Shown here piece after piece: positions 26,093 through 35,095 of a stretch of DNA of 64,000 bases. Position 1 is the first letter of the stretch. Each line of letters opens with the position of its first letter. The position numbers were made by a program, and so were the translations under genes. The notes below the pieces were generated by a model that was not told the DNA's origin, ran no database searches, and was given only the letters and a program-made list of their open reading frames with translations. Where the stretch lies: the NCBI RefSeq assembly GCF_009805705.1, contig NZ_VSMB01000009.1:1-64000 (forward strand). The letters run 5' to 3'. The stretch is from Ruania rhizosphaerae. Its GTDB lineage: Bacteria > Actinomycetota > Actinomycetes > Actinomycetales > Beutenbergiaceae.

Positions 26093-27379
26093 ATGATGAC
26101 CTCGTTGCGGCCCGGTACCGTGAGCCCGATGCGAGCAGCGTGGTGGAGCGGGTGGAGCGATCCGGAACGGTTCGAGGTCTACAACCGGTGGTCGCTGTAC
26201 GTCCTGCTGGTGTTCGGTCCCTTCTTCGGCTTGGTGGTGGTCACCACCGAGTTCGCGGATCTTGCCGCGTGGTACATCCCGGTCCTGGTCGGCGGCTTCC
26301 TCCTCCAGGCTGGTCTCGCCGAGATCGTCCTGGCACGTGCGGTCGATCAGTACCTGGGTCGCCGTCCACGCCCGGTTCGCCTCATCGTGACCCTGATCGC
26401 GACGACAGTGGCGCTGCTGACCGTGGTTGCCATGGCGCTGTACGCCCTCCCGTGGCCGGTCGATCCGCCTGAGGGCACCAGGATCCCGGGCTGGCTCCTG
26501 CTGATGCCGCTGCTGGTGCTCGGGGCGGCGGTCGCACCCGTGGTCCGGCCCCGGACTCTCGTCCTGCTGGCACTGCCGATCCTGGTGGGCGTCGCCGCCA
26601 TCCAGGTCGATGCGACCGGTGACCCGCGCGCCGGTGTGCCATTCGTCATCGCATCGACGACGATCTTCGTCGGTATCACGCTGTCGTTCCGCGTCGCTGC
26701 CTGGATGATCGGCGTCGTCTGGGACCTCGACCGCCGCCGGGAGGTCGACGCGCGCCTTGCGGTGGCCGAGGAGCGGTTGCGCTTCTCGCGCGACCTGCAC
26801 GACATCTTCGGACGCACCCTGGCCACCGTCGCGGTCACCAGCGAGCTGGCTGCCGAACTGGCACGGCGAGGTGATCCTCGGGGTGCGGAGAAGATGCTCG
26901 AGGTACGCCAGATCTCCCAGGATGCACTCCGGGAGGTGAGGGCCGTCGTCGACGGCTACCGGCGGGCTGACCTGCCCACTGAGCTCGCCGGCGCTCGGGA
27001 CATCCTGCAGTCGGCGGGTGTGCGGGTGACGGTCTCCGGTGAACGGGAGCAGGTGGGAGACCAGGCAGCCGAAGCGCTCGCCTGGGTGGTGCGCGAGGCC
27101 GTCACGAATGTGGTCCGGCACGCCGATGCACGCACCGCCGTGATCACCCTTGAGGCCGGCGACGGCGCAGCCAGCGTCGAGATCGTCAACGACGGTGTCC
27201 GCCCGCTCGCCCAGGCGCGTCAGGGTTCGGGTCTACACGGCCTGGCCGAACGGCTCGCCACCGTGGGTGGCAGGATCGACTTCGGAGCGACCGACGACGG
27301 GGGCTTCCGGATCCGGGCCGAAGTGCCCGACGACGGCGAGAGAGCCACCACAGCTGAGCAGGAGGAGTCACGGCGATGA
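26093..27379 (+). CDS. Membrane sensor histidine kinase (NarL/DesK class)
   Basis: A 428-residue kinase with about six membrane segments (residues 35-215), then a HisKA_3 phosphoacceptor region with His near 238 (FSRDLHDIFG) and an HATPase domain with the N-box REAVTNVVRHA and a glycine-rich GLHGLAERL. The start is uncertain: ATG 26093 (or 26096), or ATG 26129. Its stop overlaps the response regulator start (ATGA). Signal unknown. This pair sits between murA and plsC, which are normally neighbours in this group. Confidence 0.88.
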   Translation: MMTSLRPGTVSPMRAAWWSGWSDPERFEVYNRWSLYVLLVFGPFFGLVVVTTEFADLAAWYIPVLVGGFLLQAGLAEIVLARAVDQYLGRRPRPVRLIVTLIATTVALLTVVAMALYALPWPVDPPEGTRIPGWLLLMPLLVLGAAVAPVVRPRTLVLLALPILVGVAAIQVDATGDPRAGVPFVIASTTIFVGITLSFRVAAWMIGVVWDLDRRREVDARLAVAEERLRFSRDLHDIFGRTLATVAVTSELAAELARRGDPRGAEKMLEVRQISQDALREVRAVVDGYRRADLPTELAGARDILQSAGVRVTVSGEREQVGDQAAEALAWVVREAVTNVVRHADARTAVITLEAGDGAASVEIVNDGVRPLAQARQGSGLHGLAERLATVGGRIDFGATDDGGFRIRAEVPDDGERATTAEQEESRR

Positions 27380-28017
27380 CCGACCGGACCAACGACGCGG
27401 GCACGGCCTCGCCCATCCGAGTGCTTCTCGCCGATGACGAGAACCTCATCCGGGACGCCGTCGCCTCGCTGCTCGACCTGGAGGACGACATCGCAGTGAT
27501 CGGCCAGGCCGCGAGCGGCACGGAAGCGGTGGCCGTGGCGCGCAGACTGTCCCCGGACGTGGCCGTTCTGGACCTGCAGATGCCCGGACTGGACGGTATC
27601 GAGGCTGCTCAGCAGATCCTCGCCGAGGTGCCGCGGTGTGCGTGCGTGATCGTCACCAGTCACGGCAGGCCCGGCTATCTGAAGAAGGCGCTCGAGGCGG
27701 GAGTGCGCGGATTCCTGCCCAAGACTGTCTCGGCGAAGGTGCTCGCGGACGTGCTCCGCCAGGTGGTCGCGGGCGGGCGTTACGTCGATCCCGAGCTCGC
27801 AGCCGAGGCGATCTCCGCCGGTGCGAGCCCGCTCACCGCGCGGGAGGCCGATGTGCTCGAACTGGCAGCGGACGGGGCGCCGGTGGAGGAGATCGCGTCG
27901 CGTGCGTCGCTCAGTCCCGGCACGGTGCGCAACTACCTGTCTGCTGCGGCCACCAAACTCGGTGCCGCGAACCGGCACGAGGCTGTGCGCACGGCCCGCG
28001 CGCGAGGGTGGATCTGA
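27376..28017 (+). CDS. NarL/LuxR-family response regulator
   Basis: A 213-residue regulator with a receiver domain (acidic LLADDEN, phosphoacceptor Asp66 in VAVLDLQMPG, Lys in FLPKTVSA) and a C-terminal LuxR helix-turn-helix (LTAREADVLELAADGAPVEE and SLSPGTVRNYLSAA). It is translationally coupled to the kinase upstream and its stop overlaps the plsC start (TGATG). Targets not identifiable here. Confidence 0.93.
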   Translation: MTDRTNDAGTASPIRVLLADDENLIRDAVASLLDLEDDIAVIGQAASGTEAVAVARRLSPDVAVLDLQMPGLDGIEAAQQILAEVPRCACVIVTSHGRPGYLKKALEAGVRGFLPKTVSAKVLADVLRQVVAGGRYVDPELAAEAISAGASPLTAREADVLELAADGAPVEEIASRASLSPGTVRNYLSAAATKLGAANRHEAVRTARARGWI

Positions 28018-28757
28018 TGGGGGAGGATCGCAGCGAGGACAGGGCGCCGGTGCCGCGTGCGTACCGCGTTGCTGCCGGGATTGCGCGCCCGCTCGTCCGG
28101 GCCATGACCCGCCCGCACTGGATCGGGATCGAGAACCTGCCCGAGGGCCCGTTCCTGGCCGTGGCCAACCATGTCTCCACCGTCGACCCGCTGACGGCAC
28201 TGCACTTCTTCGTCGGGCAGGGCCACTTCCCGGTCGCGTTGGCCAAGTCGCCGCTGTTCGAGGCACGCGGACTCGGCTGGTTACTGCGCGCCTGCGGTTT
28301 CGTGCCGGTCTACCGGGACACGGGAGAGGCCTCCGAGTCCGTGACGGTGGCTGCGCAGCGGCTCCAGTCGGGGACGAGCGTGCTGATCTTCCCCGAAGGC
28401 ACCCTCACCCGCGATCCGGACCTGTGGCCGATGGCGGCCCGCACCGGTGCGGCACGGCTGGCGCTGGAGACCGGGGTGCCGGTGGTCCCGGTGGCGCAGT
28501 GGGGTGCACATGAACTCATGCCTCCGCCCACGTACCGGCTGCACCCCTGGCGACGTCCCCGTATCACGGTGCGCGCGGGGCAGCCGTTGGATCTTGGGGA
28601 ATTTCGTGACCGGGAGATCGACGCGGACGTGCTGCGCGAGGTGAGTGGGCTGATCATGGCCGAGATCACCACCCTGCTGGCCACGATCCGACCGGGCACG
28701 CCGCCGGCTGAACCCTTGATGTGGCGGCCGGAGCCGGGGCAGGGGTACCGGCGCTGA
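28017..28757 (+). CDS. plsC: 1-acyl-sn-glycerol-3-phosphate acyltransferase family protein
   Basis: A 246-residue membrane-associated acyltransferase that makes phosphatidic acid. It has the family motifs NHVSTVD (His52 and Asp57), YRDTGE, FPEGTLT and a later VPVAQWG. The start at ATG 28017 overlaps the response regulator stop. In relatives plsC usually follows murA and is followed by gpsA; here gpsA is absent and a toxin-antitoxin pair takes its place. Confidence 0.88.
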   Translation: MGEDRSEDRAPVPRAYRVAAGIARPLVRAMTRPHWIGIENLPEGPFLAVANHVSTVDPLTALHFFVGQGHFPVALAKSPLFEARGLGWLLRACGFVPVYRDTGEASESVTVAAQRLQSGTSVLIFPEGTLTRDPDLWPMAARTGAARLALETGVPVVPVAQWGAHELMPPPTYRLHPWRRPRITVRAGQPLDLGEFRDREIDADVLREVSGLIMAEITTLLATIRPGTPPAEPLMWRPEPGQGYRR

Positions 28758-28760
28758 TTC

Positions 28761-28796
28761 TTGACCAGACTAGACCAGACCAGAATAATGTCGCTA
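28761..28796 (+). promoter_or_regulatory. Promoter of the Phd/PIN module, with tandem octamers
   Basis: TTGACC (28761-28766), 17-bp spacer, AATAAT (28784-28789), predicting transcription from about the A of the ATG at 28796, so a leaderless message. The octamer GACCAGAC occurs twice, at 28763-28770 and 28773-28780, overlapping the promoter, and is a likely antitoxin operator. Confidence 0.6.
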
Positions 28797-29029
28797 TGGC
28801 AACCGTGAGTGTGTACGAGGCGAAGTCGCAGCTCTCGCGACTGATCGCGGACGCCGAGCGCGGCGAGGAGACGATCGTGACGCGGCACGGGCGCCCCGTC
28901 GCGCGGCTGGTGCCCTTCGCTGTGCGTCGCGCCCCCCGTGTCCCGGGCCGATGGCGGGGCCGTGTCGACATCGCTGACGACTTCGACGACTTCAGCGTCG
29001 CAGACGAGCACGACTGGTACGGCGCGTGA
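28796..29029 (+). CDS. Phd/YefM-family antitoxin
   Basis: A 77-residue protein whose N-terminal half (SVYEAKSQLSRLIADAERGE, VTRHGRPVARLVP) is a typical Phd/YefM DNA-binding fold and whose acidic C-terminus (DDFDDFSVADEHDW) would bind the toxin. Start ATG 28796 fits a leaderless promoter. Its TGA overlaps the toxin GTG (GTGA). Confidence 0.92.
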   Translation: MATVSVYEAKSQLSRLIADAERGEETIVTRHGRPVARLVPFAVRRAPRVPGRWRGRVDIADDFDDFSVADEHDWYGA

Positions 29030-29400
29030 CGAGGGTCCTCGCAGACACCCATGTGCTCCTGTGGTGGCTCGCCGACGACCCGTCCTTACGCCGGCATCAT
29101 CGCGAACTGATTGCCGATCCGGGCGTCGGGGTGTGGTTCTCGGCCGTCAGTATTGCCGAGATCGTGATCAAGCAGTCGCTGGGCAAACTGTCAGCGCCCG
29201 ACGGGGTGCGCGAGGTGCTGATCGAGGAAGGATTCACCGCACTACCCCTGGTACCGGAGCATGCAGCAGCCCTGGCGACATTGCCGTGGCATCATCGCGA
29301 CCCCTTTGACCGGATGCTGATCGCGCAGGCGCAGGTCGAGAGCATGACGATCGCGACCGTCGATCGCCACTTCTCCGGCTACGAGGTCCTCCTCGCCTGA
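29026..29400 (+). CDS. PIN-domain toxin (VapC-like ribonuclease)
   Basis: A 124-residue PIN-domain nuclease. The acidic residues of the active site are present: Asp in LADTHVLLWW, Glu in SIAEIVIKQS, and Asp in RDPFDRMLIAQA and ATVDRHF. Start GTG 29026 overlaps the antitoxin stop, the usual arrangement. The protein would cleave RNA unless neutralised by the upstream antitoxin. The module sits where gpsA is commonly found. Confidence 0.93.
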   Translation: MTRVLADTHVLLWWLADDPSLRRHHRELIADPGVGVWFSAVSIAEIVIKQSLGKLSAPDGVREVLIEEGFTALPLVPEHAAALATLPWHHRDPFDRMLIAQAQVESMTIATVDRHFSGYEVLLA

Positions 29401-29412
29401 GTGTGCGATCTC

Positions 29413-30108
29413 TTAGTCCTCGGTGTGCTGGACGTCGATGACCACTCGCGTGGGGTCGGTCAACGAGAACACCCGGAACGGAGCGTCACCGTCATCCACA
29501 CCGACGACGACCTGCGTGTAGCCCTCGAACGTGCCACCGACGTCGACCTCCTCGATCGCCTCACCATCGACGCCGAGCACGGCGGGGGAGAAGTAGTCGT
29601 CGGTCTTCTCCGGATACCGGGTGCCCTCCACGGTCACCTGGATCGTGGCGTCACCGTCGACCTCGATCGGTAGCCCGCTGCCGTCCTGCACCGGATCCTC
29701 GACGTACTCTCCGACCCAGCCCGGGGTCCCGGATCCGGTGAACTCCAGCACCACTCTGTCGTAGCCCTCGTGCCGGCCGGTGCGTGCCTCCACCAGCAGC
29801 AGGTCGATGTCCCCGGCCGCCTCCTGGGTGTCACGTGAGGTGTCCGCCGGGAACGGTGCAGCGCCCCCGGAGGGTTCGTCCTGCGACCCGTCGTCAGTCT
29901 CGTCAGTGTCGTCTGCGCCGTCAGTTCCGTCAGTGCCATCACTGTCATCGGTCGGCTCGTCCGTGGCCGACTCGCCGGTGGTGGGATCGGGTGCACCACC
30001 GTACGGGCCGCCACCGCCGCCGTCGGAATCGCCGTTACACCCGGCCAGTGCGAGCGCGGCCGCCGCCAGGGCCGCCGCGGGGGCGTATCGGAACCGTCTG
30101 CGTTGCAT
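29413..30108 (-). CDS. AMIN-like domain lipoprotein
   Basis: A 231-residue exported lipoprotein: basic start MQRRRFR, hydrophobic stretch, lipobox ALAGC, then a Gly/Asp/Thr-rich linker with repeated DGTD-type units encoded by short tandem DNA repeats, and a C-terminal beta-rich AMIN-like domain (GYDRVVLEF, YFSPAVLGV, TRVVIDVQH). ATG 30108 follows GGAGGTG; a GTG further up lies inside that Shine-Dalgarno. AMIN-type domains bind cell-wall material; the exact function is unknown. Confidence 0.82.
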   Translation of the reverse strand: MQRRRFRYAPAAALAAAALALAGCNGDSDGGGGGPYGGAPDPTTGESATDEPTDDSDGTDGTDGADDTDETDDGSQDEPSGGAAPFPADTSRDTQEAAGDIDLLLVEARTGRHEGYDRVVLEFTGSGTPGWVGEYVEDPVQDGSGLPIEVDGDATIQVTVEGTRYPEKTDDYFSPAVLGVDGEAIEEVDVGGTFEGYTQVVVGVDDGDAPFRVFSLTDPTRVVIDVQHTED

Positions 30109-30139
30109 ATTCGGCACCTCCCTCGGCGAGAAAAGACCT

Positions 30140-31315
30140 CTACTCAGCGTACTGCGCTGCGACAGCCAACGCCTGGTCGAGATCGGCGATCAGATCGGCC
30201 ACGTCCTCGATCCCCACCGACAGTCGCAACAGGTCCTCCGGCACCGTGGGCGCCTCCGCAGCGAACCGGCGCCGGCGCTCCAGCGACGACTCCACACCGC
30301 CCAGGCTGGTGGCCGGCAGCCACAGTCGCAGCGCCCGCGTCAGCGCTTCGGCGCCCTCCACCCCACCAACCGGGCGCAGCGTCAGGATCGACCCGAACCC
30401 AGACATCTGCGCGGCGGCGCGCTCGTGCTGCGGGTGGTCAGGCAGGCCCGGGTAGCTGACCGCCGCCACCAGCGGGTGGGTGCGCAGATGCTCGGCCAGC
30501 GCCGCCGCGTTCTGCTGGGAGCGCTGCACCCGCAGTGCGAGTGTGCGCATCCCGCGAAGCGCCAGCCACGCCTCCCACGGTCCGGCCACGGCACCGCCGA
30601 TGCTGCGGCGGACGCGCAGCCGCTCATGCAGCCCCTCGTCGTCGGTCAGCGCGGCCCCGAGGATCACATCGGAGTGCCCGGCCAGGTACTTGGTCACCGA
30701 GTGCACCACCACATCCGCCCCGAGTGTGAGCGGGCGCTGCCCGAGTGGGGTCGCGAAGGTGTTGTCCGCGATCACCAGGCCGCCGGCCGCGTGGGTCACC
30801 TCCGCCAGCGCCGGCAGGTCCGCCACCTCCAGCATGGGGTTGGTGGGTGATTCCACCCAGAGCACCGGCTCGTGCCCGCGGGCGGCGGACTCTCGCACGG
30901 CCGCGGTCACCTGATCGGTGTCGGCGATGTCCACCTCGCTCACGCGCACCTGCGAGCGCTCGGCCAGGTGCCGGGCGGCCACCAGCGAGGCGTGGTAACT
31001 GTGCCGGGGGATGATCACCTCACCCCCGGCCGGCACCAGGTCCAGGGCCGCCGAGATCGCGCCCATCCCGGAGCCGAAGACGAGCCCGGGCCGGGTCGAT
31101 CCCTCCAGCGTGCCCAGCGCCTCCTCCAGCGGCAGCCACGTCTCGGTGCCCAGCCGCGCGTACACGAGGTCGCCGCCGTCGGGGGAGCCGGTGGAGAAGT
31201 AGGTGGAGGAGAGCACCACCGGCGGGTTCACCGGCGCCTGCTCCTCGCGGGCCGGGCGGCCCGCAGCCACCGTGAGCGTGTCGGGACGAAGCGTGGGGTC
31301 ATGCTGATCGGTCAC
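30140..31315 (-). CDS. Cys/Met-metabolism PLP enzyme (cystathionine gamma-synthase/lyase type)
   Basis: A 391-residue fold-type I PLP enzyme. It has the cofactor-binding SGMGAIS loop, the WVESPTNPMLEV and IADNTFATP segments, and the PLP lysine in HSVTKYLAGHSDV. These enzymes interconvert cysteine, homocysteine and cystathionine or eliminate sulfur; the sequence does not decide between synthase and lyase. The start is GTG 31315: there is no Shine-Dalgarno, but TAGTCT (31329-31324 on this strand) ends nine bases before it. Confidence 0.87.
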   Translation of the reverse strand: MTDQHDPTLRPDTLTVAAGRPAREEQAPVNPPVVLSSTYFSTGSPDGGDLVYARLGTETWLPLEEALGTLEGSTRPGLVFGSGMGAISAALDLVPAGGEVIIPRHSYHASLVAARHLAERSQVRVSEVDIADTDQVTAAVRESAARGHEPVLWVESPTNPMLEVADLPALAEVTHAAGGLVIADNTFATPLGQRPLTLGADVVVHSVTKYLAGHSDVILGAALTDDEGLHERLRVRRSIGGAVAGPWEAWLALRGMRTLALRVQRSQQNAAALAEHLRTHPLVAAVSYPGLPDHPQHERAAAQMSGFGSILTLRPVGGVEGAEALTRALRLWLPATSLGGVESSLERRRRFAAEAPTVPEDLLRLSVGIEDVADLIADLDQALAVAAQYAE

Positions 31316-31417
31316 GGTGAGCCAGACTACGCACTGCCCGCTGCAGGTGCGTTCTGGCGAGGTCGGTGACCGGAGTGTGGGCCGCCGTCGGGCGCCCTCG
31401 TTGCCGTACGCTCGGCG

Positions 31418-32533
31418 GTGATGAGCGAACGTACCCGTGTGGCGATCCTGTTCGGCGGCCGCAGCGACGAGCACTCGGTCAGCTGTGCGACTGCCGCCGG
31501 TGTGCTCGTAGCGATCGACCGCGACCGCTACGAGGTGGTGCCGATCGGCATCGCCCGCACCGGCGAGTGGGTGATGGCCGCCGACGATCCGGCCAGATGG
31601 CAGATCACCGGCACCACACCCCCGCAGGTGGACGCCGCCGATGCAGCGCAGGTGCTGCTGCCGATGGGGGATGCCTCCCGGGAGGTGGTCAGCTACCACC
31701 CCGGCGCCGTCCCGGCCGTCCTCGGGCAGGTGGATGTGGTGCTCCCGCTGCTGCACGGGCCCTTCGGCGAGGACGGCACCCTGCAGGGGATGCTCGAGCT
31801 CGCGGGGATGCCCTACGTCGGCTCCGGGGTGCTGGCCTCGGCCGTCGGGATGGACAAGCACTACATGAAGATCGTGCTGGCCGGGGAGGGCTTGCCGGTC
31901 GGGCCGTACACGGTGATCACCGACCGTCAGTGGCGCACCGCTCGTGAGGACGCCCTCGCCGCCGTGGCCGCGCTCGGGTGGCCCGTCTTCGTCAAGCCGT
32001 GCCGGGCGGGCTCGAGTATCGGCATCTCCAAGGTGGACCGCCCTGAGGATCTGGCTGACGCCGTCGAGGTCGCTCGCGCGCACGACCCGAAGGTGATCGT
32101 GGAGGCCGCGATCGTCGGCCGTGAGATCGAGTGTGCCGTGCTGGAAGGACGCCAGGACGCGCCCCCGCGCACCACACTGCCCGGGGAGATCGTCGTCACC
32201 GACACCGGCCACGGGTTCTACGACTATCAGGCCAAGTACTTCGACGCCGACGGCGTCACCCTCGCCTGGCCCGCGGACCTGCCGGAGGAGACCACGGCCG
32301 AGGTGCGGGCCCTGGCCGCGCAGACCTTCGAGGCGCTCAGTTGTGAGGGGCTGGCCCGGGTGGACTTCTTCGTCACCGAGACCGGGGTGCTCGTCAACGA
32401 ACTGAACACCATGCCCGGTTTCACGCCGTTCTCGATGTATCCGATGATGTGGGAACGCTCCGGCCTGGCCTATCGCGACCTGATCACCGAGCTGATCGAG
32501 CTGGCGCGGGAGCGACGCACCGGCCTGCGGTAA
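31418..32533 (+). CDS. ddl: D-alanine--D-alanine ligase
   Basis: A 371-residue ATP-grasp ligase for the D-Ala-D-Ala dipeptide of peptidoglycan. Visible are AILFGGRSDEHSVS at the N-terminus, LLHGPFGEDGTLQGM, VFVKPCRAGSSIGISK and the metal-binding VNELNTMPGFTPFSMYP. Two adjacent starts exist, GTG 31418 and ATG 31421. A TACGCT box (31407-31412) without a Shine-Dalgarno suggests a leaderless message starting at the GTG. Confidence 0.96.
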   Translation: MMSERTRVAILFGGRSDEHSVSCATAAGVLVAIDRDRYEVVPIGIARTGEWVMAADDPARWQITGTTPPQVDAADAAQVLLPMGDASREVVSYHPGAVPAVLGQVDVVLPLLHGPFGEDGTLQGMLELAGMPYVGSGVLASAVGMDKHYMKIVLAGEGLPVGPYTVITDRQWRTAREDALAAVAALGWPVFVKPCRAGSSIGISKVDRPEDLADAVEVARAHDPKVIVEAAIVGREIECAVLEGRQDAPPRTTLPGEIVVTDTGHGFYDYQAKYFDADGVTLAWPADLPEETTAEVRALAAQTFEALSCEGLARVDFFVTETGVLVNELNTMPGFTPFSMYPMMWERSGLAYRDLITELIELARERRTGLR

Positions 32534-32545
32534 GTGGCGGCGTCC

Positions 32546-33094
32546 TCAGACGTCGTCGAGGGCGAGACACGCCCGCTCGGCGCCGATGATGTCCACAACC
32601 TCTCCCAGATCGACCAACAGGGTGGTCGGGTCGGCGTCCGAGGCGTTCCCGGCATGGAAGACCGGCACCGTCAGCTCGATCGCCGGCACCCGCCCGTAGG
32701 TCGTGAACTGCCAGCCACCCTCGACGTCTCCGAGCTCGGTGACCACCCAGTCCACCGATGTACCGTTCGCCGCCTCGGCCGTGATGCACCGGTCGGTGGT
32801 CGGCCCGGGCGGCTGCACCCCGCAGCGGAGCGTGATGGCCGGATCCTCACCCCACGCGGCACTCGCTTGCGAGGTGGTCGAGCGCCGCTCTGCGCCCGCG
32901 AGCTCGTCCGGCAGCGCCCGCAGCACCTCCGCGCACACCGGAGCGCTCGCGGTCGGGCCCGGATCCACCTCCACAGCCGATTGGCATCCAACAAGAACCC
33001 CGACGGCGGCCATCGCCATGGTCAGGACTCCCGCCCTGACAGACGGGGCAGTAGGGCCGAGGAGGGGGCGTGTGGTGGCAGGCACGTTCACCAC
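32546..33094 (-). CDS. DUF3515 lipoprotein
   Basis: A 182-residue exported lipoprotein with lipobox VLVGC and the DUF3515 pattern (PVCAEVLRALPDELAGAERRS, ITLRCGV, GRVPAIELTVP). DUF3515 genes lie between ddl and thiL in many actinobacteria, exactly as here; the function is unknown. Three in-frame GTG codons are near the start (33094, 33091, 33085); the last has a TACGGT box 7 bases upstream and may be the true leaderless start. Confidence 0.88.
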   Translation of the reverse strand: MVNVPATTRPLLGPTAPSVRAGVLTMAMAAVGVLVGCQSAVEVDPGPTASAPVCAEVLRALPDELAGAERRSTTSQASAAWGEDPAITLRCGVQPPGPTTDRCITAEAANGTSVDWVVTELGDVEGGWQFTTYGRVPAIELTVPVFHAGNASDADPTTLLVDLGEVVDIIGAERACLALDDV

Positions 33095-33129
33095 CGTAAT
33101 CGCTGCGCGTGACTGGGTAGGCTCAGCGA

Positions 33130-34113
33130 GTGCATCAGGTCGAGCGGGTCCAGGACCTCACCGAGGACGAACTGCTGGAGCGGGTGGTGCCGCTGCTGCC
33201 GGCCAGCGCTGCCCGGGTACTCGGGCCGGGTGATGATGCGGCCGTGGTGGCGGCCCCGGACGGGCGGTTCGTCGTCACCACGGACGTGCTGGTGGAGGAC
33301 CGGCACTTCCGGCGCGCCTGGGGGAGCGGTGCGGACGTCGGCTGGCGCGCCGTCATGCAAAACCTCGCCGATGTGGCTGCCATGGGGGCACGCCCGACGG
33401 CGATCGTCACCTCCCTGGTGCTGCCGGGTGACCTGGAGGTCGCCTGGGTGGAGGATTTCGCCCACGGGATGGCGCAGGCGTGCCGTCTCCACGCCGTCGG
33501 GGCCGAGGGCGGGGATCTCTCCGGCGGACCGGTGGTGATGGTGTCCGTGACGGCGCACGGAGACCTGGAGGGTCGCGCACCGGCGCTCAGGGACGGTGCG
33601 CGGCCCGAAGCCCGGATCTGTCACGCCGGCCGCCTGGGGTGGTCCGCCGCCGGACTGGCGGTGCTGGAGGGCGGGTTCAGCGCATCGGATGACCACCTCG
33701 AGGCGGAGGCGAGGGACGCCGTCGGGAGATTCCTGCGGCCGCGCCCGCCGGTGCGGGCCGGGCTGCGAGCGGCAGAGGCGGGCGTGGAGGCCATGATGGA
33801 CGTCAGCGACGGACTGCTGCGGGACGCGGGGCGCATGGCGCGGGCCAGCGGCGTGGTGCTCGACCTGAGCTCACAGGCGATCGCCGCGGATGTGGCAGCG
33901 CTGGAGGCGCTCGCACGCGCCTACGGGCAGGACGCCCTCACGTGGGTGCTCACCGGTGGGGAGGACCATGGCCTGCTGGCCGTGGTGGAGGGTGAGGTAC
34001 CGGAGGGATTCCGGCAGATCGGGACGGTGAGAGCGGGCGAACCCGGAGTGACGGTCGACGGCGGGCCACCGTCGGTGCTGGGCTCGGGCTGGGATCACTT
34101 CTCCGGCCGGTGA
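33130..34113 (+). CDS. thiL: Thiamine-monophosphate kinase
   Basis: A 327-residue enzyme that phosphorylates thiamine phosphate to the diphosphate cofactor. It has the PurM-like features GPGDDAAVV, TTDVLVEDRHF, NLADVAAMGARP, EGGDLSGG and MMDVSDGLLRDAGR. GTG 33130 is preceded by TAGGCT (33118-33123) at the leaderless spacing, and no Shine-Dalgarno. It is divergent from DUF3515. Confidence 0.95.
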   Translation: MHQVERVQDLTEDELLERVVPLLPASAARVLGPGDDAAVVAAPDGRFVVTTDVLVEDRHFRRAWGSGADVGWRAVMQNLADVAAMGARPTAIVTSLVLPGDLEVAWVEDFAHGMAQACRLHAVGAEGGDLSGGPVVMVSVTAHGDLEGRAPALRDGARPEARICHAGRLGWSAAGLAVLEGGFSASDDHLEAEARDAVGRFLRPRPPVRAGLRAAEAGVEAMMDVSDGLLRDAGRMARASGVVLDLSSQAIAADVAALEALARAYGQDALTWVLTGGEDHGLLAVVEGEVPEGFRQIGTVRAGEPGVTVDGGPPSVLGSGWDHFSGR

Positions 34114-34179
34114 GACGCGATCGGCCGACACGGCCTCGTTCGGGATGTGACAACGCTCACACTCGGCGTATCGTGAAGT

Positions 34180-34611
34180 ATGCGTATCTCAGAGGTGATC
34201 CGTCGTAAGGGCTCGTCGGTCGTGACCGTCTCCCCGCAGGCCAGCGTGGCCGATCTGCTCGCCGTGCTCGACGACCACAACATCGGTGCCGTGGTCGTCT
34301 CCGAGGATGACGGCCAGAGCGTGGCCGGCATCGTCACCGAGCGGGACGTCGTCAGACACCTGCACACACGCGGTGCCGAGGTGCTCGGCGTGGCTGTGGG
34401 TGAGGTGATGACCGCGGAGGTGTACACCTGCGTACCCGAGGACGAGCTGGAGGTGCTGGGCCGGGTGATGACCGAGCGACGCATCCGGCACCTGCCGGTG
34501 GTCGTGGACGGCAAGCTGGAGGCCATCGTCTCCATCGGCGACATCGTGAAGAACCGGCTGGATGAACTGCAGTCGGAGCGTGACTCGTTGGTGGACTACG
34601 TCTCACACTGA
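34180..34611 (+). CDS. Two-CBS-domain protein
   Basis: A 143-residue protein made of a tandem CBS pair (residues 8-70 and 77-135; VAGIVTERDVVRHL and LEAIVSIGDIVKNRL end each domain). Stand-alone CBS pairs bind adenine nucleotides and act as energy sensors or regulators of other enzymes; no catalytic domain is present. TATCGT (34169-34174) lies five bases before ATG 34180, so the message may be leaderless. Confidence 0.9.
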   Translation: MRISEVIRRKGSSVVTVSPQASVADLLAVLDDHNIGAVVVSEDDGQSVAGIVTERDVVRHLHTRGAEVLGVAVGEVMTAEVYTCVPEDELEVLGRVMTERRIRHLPVVVDGKLEAIVSIGDIVKNRLDELQSERDSLVDYVSH

Positions 34612-34706
34612 CAACGCGCAGGGCATGTCGAGGATCCGTCGCGCGCTCCGACGTTCATGATGAGAGCCGAGGTCATGGGTGCCCGGCCCGATTCGAGGAG
34701 CACGAG

Positions 34707-35081
34707 ATGAAGTACCTGATCCTGATCCACTCCAACCCGCGGCCCTGGGGTCACCCGACCGGCGACTACCTGCCCGAGTTCCAGGACCAGCCGGCAGAGG
34801 TCCGCGAGCGTTTGAACGCTGAGTTCGAGGAGGTACTCACCGAACTGCAGAACCGCGGTGAGCTGATCACCGGGGAGGCGCTGGGCGACCCGACGTCGTC
34901 GCGCCTGTTCCGTTGGCAGGACGGAGAGCGACTGGTCACGGACGGCCCGTACGCGGAAGGCAAGGAGCACCTGGCCGGGTTCTTCCTGATCGATGTGGAG
35001 TCCCATGCCCGGGCCGAGGAGGTCACCCACCGCTTCTCCGGACCGGGCGAGACCACCGAACTGCGCCCGGTGATGAGCTGA
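34707..35081 (+). CDS. YCII-related protein paired with a sigma factor
   Basis: A 124-residue YCII-family ferredoxin-like fold: MKYLILIHSNP start and the family DGPYAEGKEHLAGFFLIDV block. ATG 34707 follows a GAGGAGC Shine-Dalgarno. Such proteins are regularly encoded just before an ECF-type sigma factor with a C-terminal DUF6596 extension, as here, and may modulate it; the mechanism is not known. Confidence 0.92.
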   Translation: MKYLILIHSNPRPWGHPTGDYLPEFQDQPAEVRERLNAEFEEVLTELQNRGELITGEALGDPTSSRLFRWQDGERLVTDGPYAEGKEHLAGFFLIDVESHARAEEVTHRFSGPGETTELRPVMS

Positions 35082-35095
35082 CAGCTGCCTCCGCT

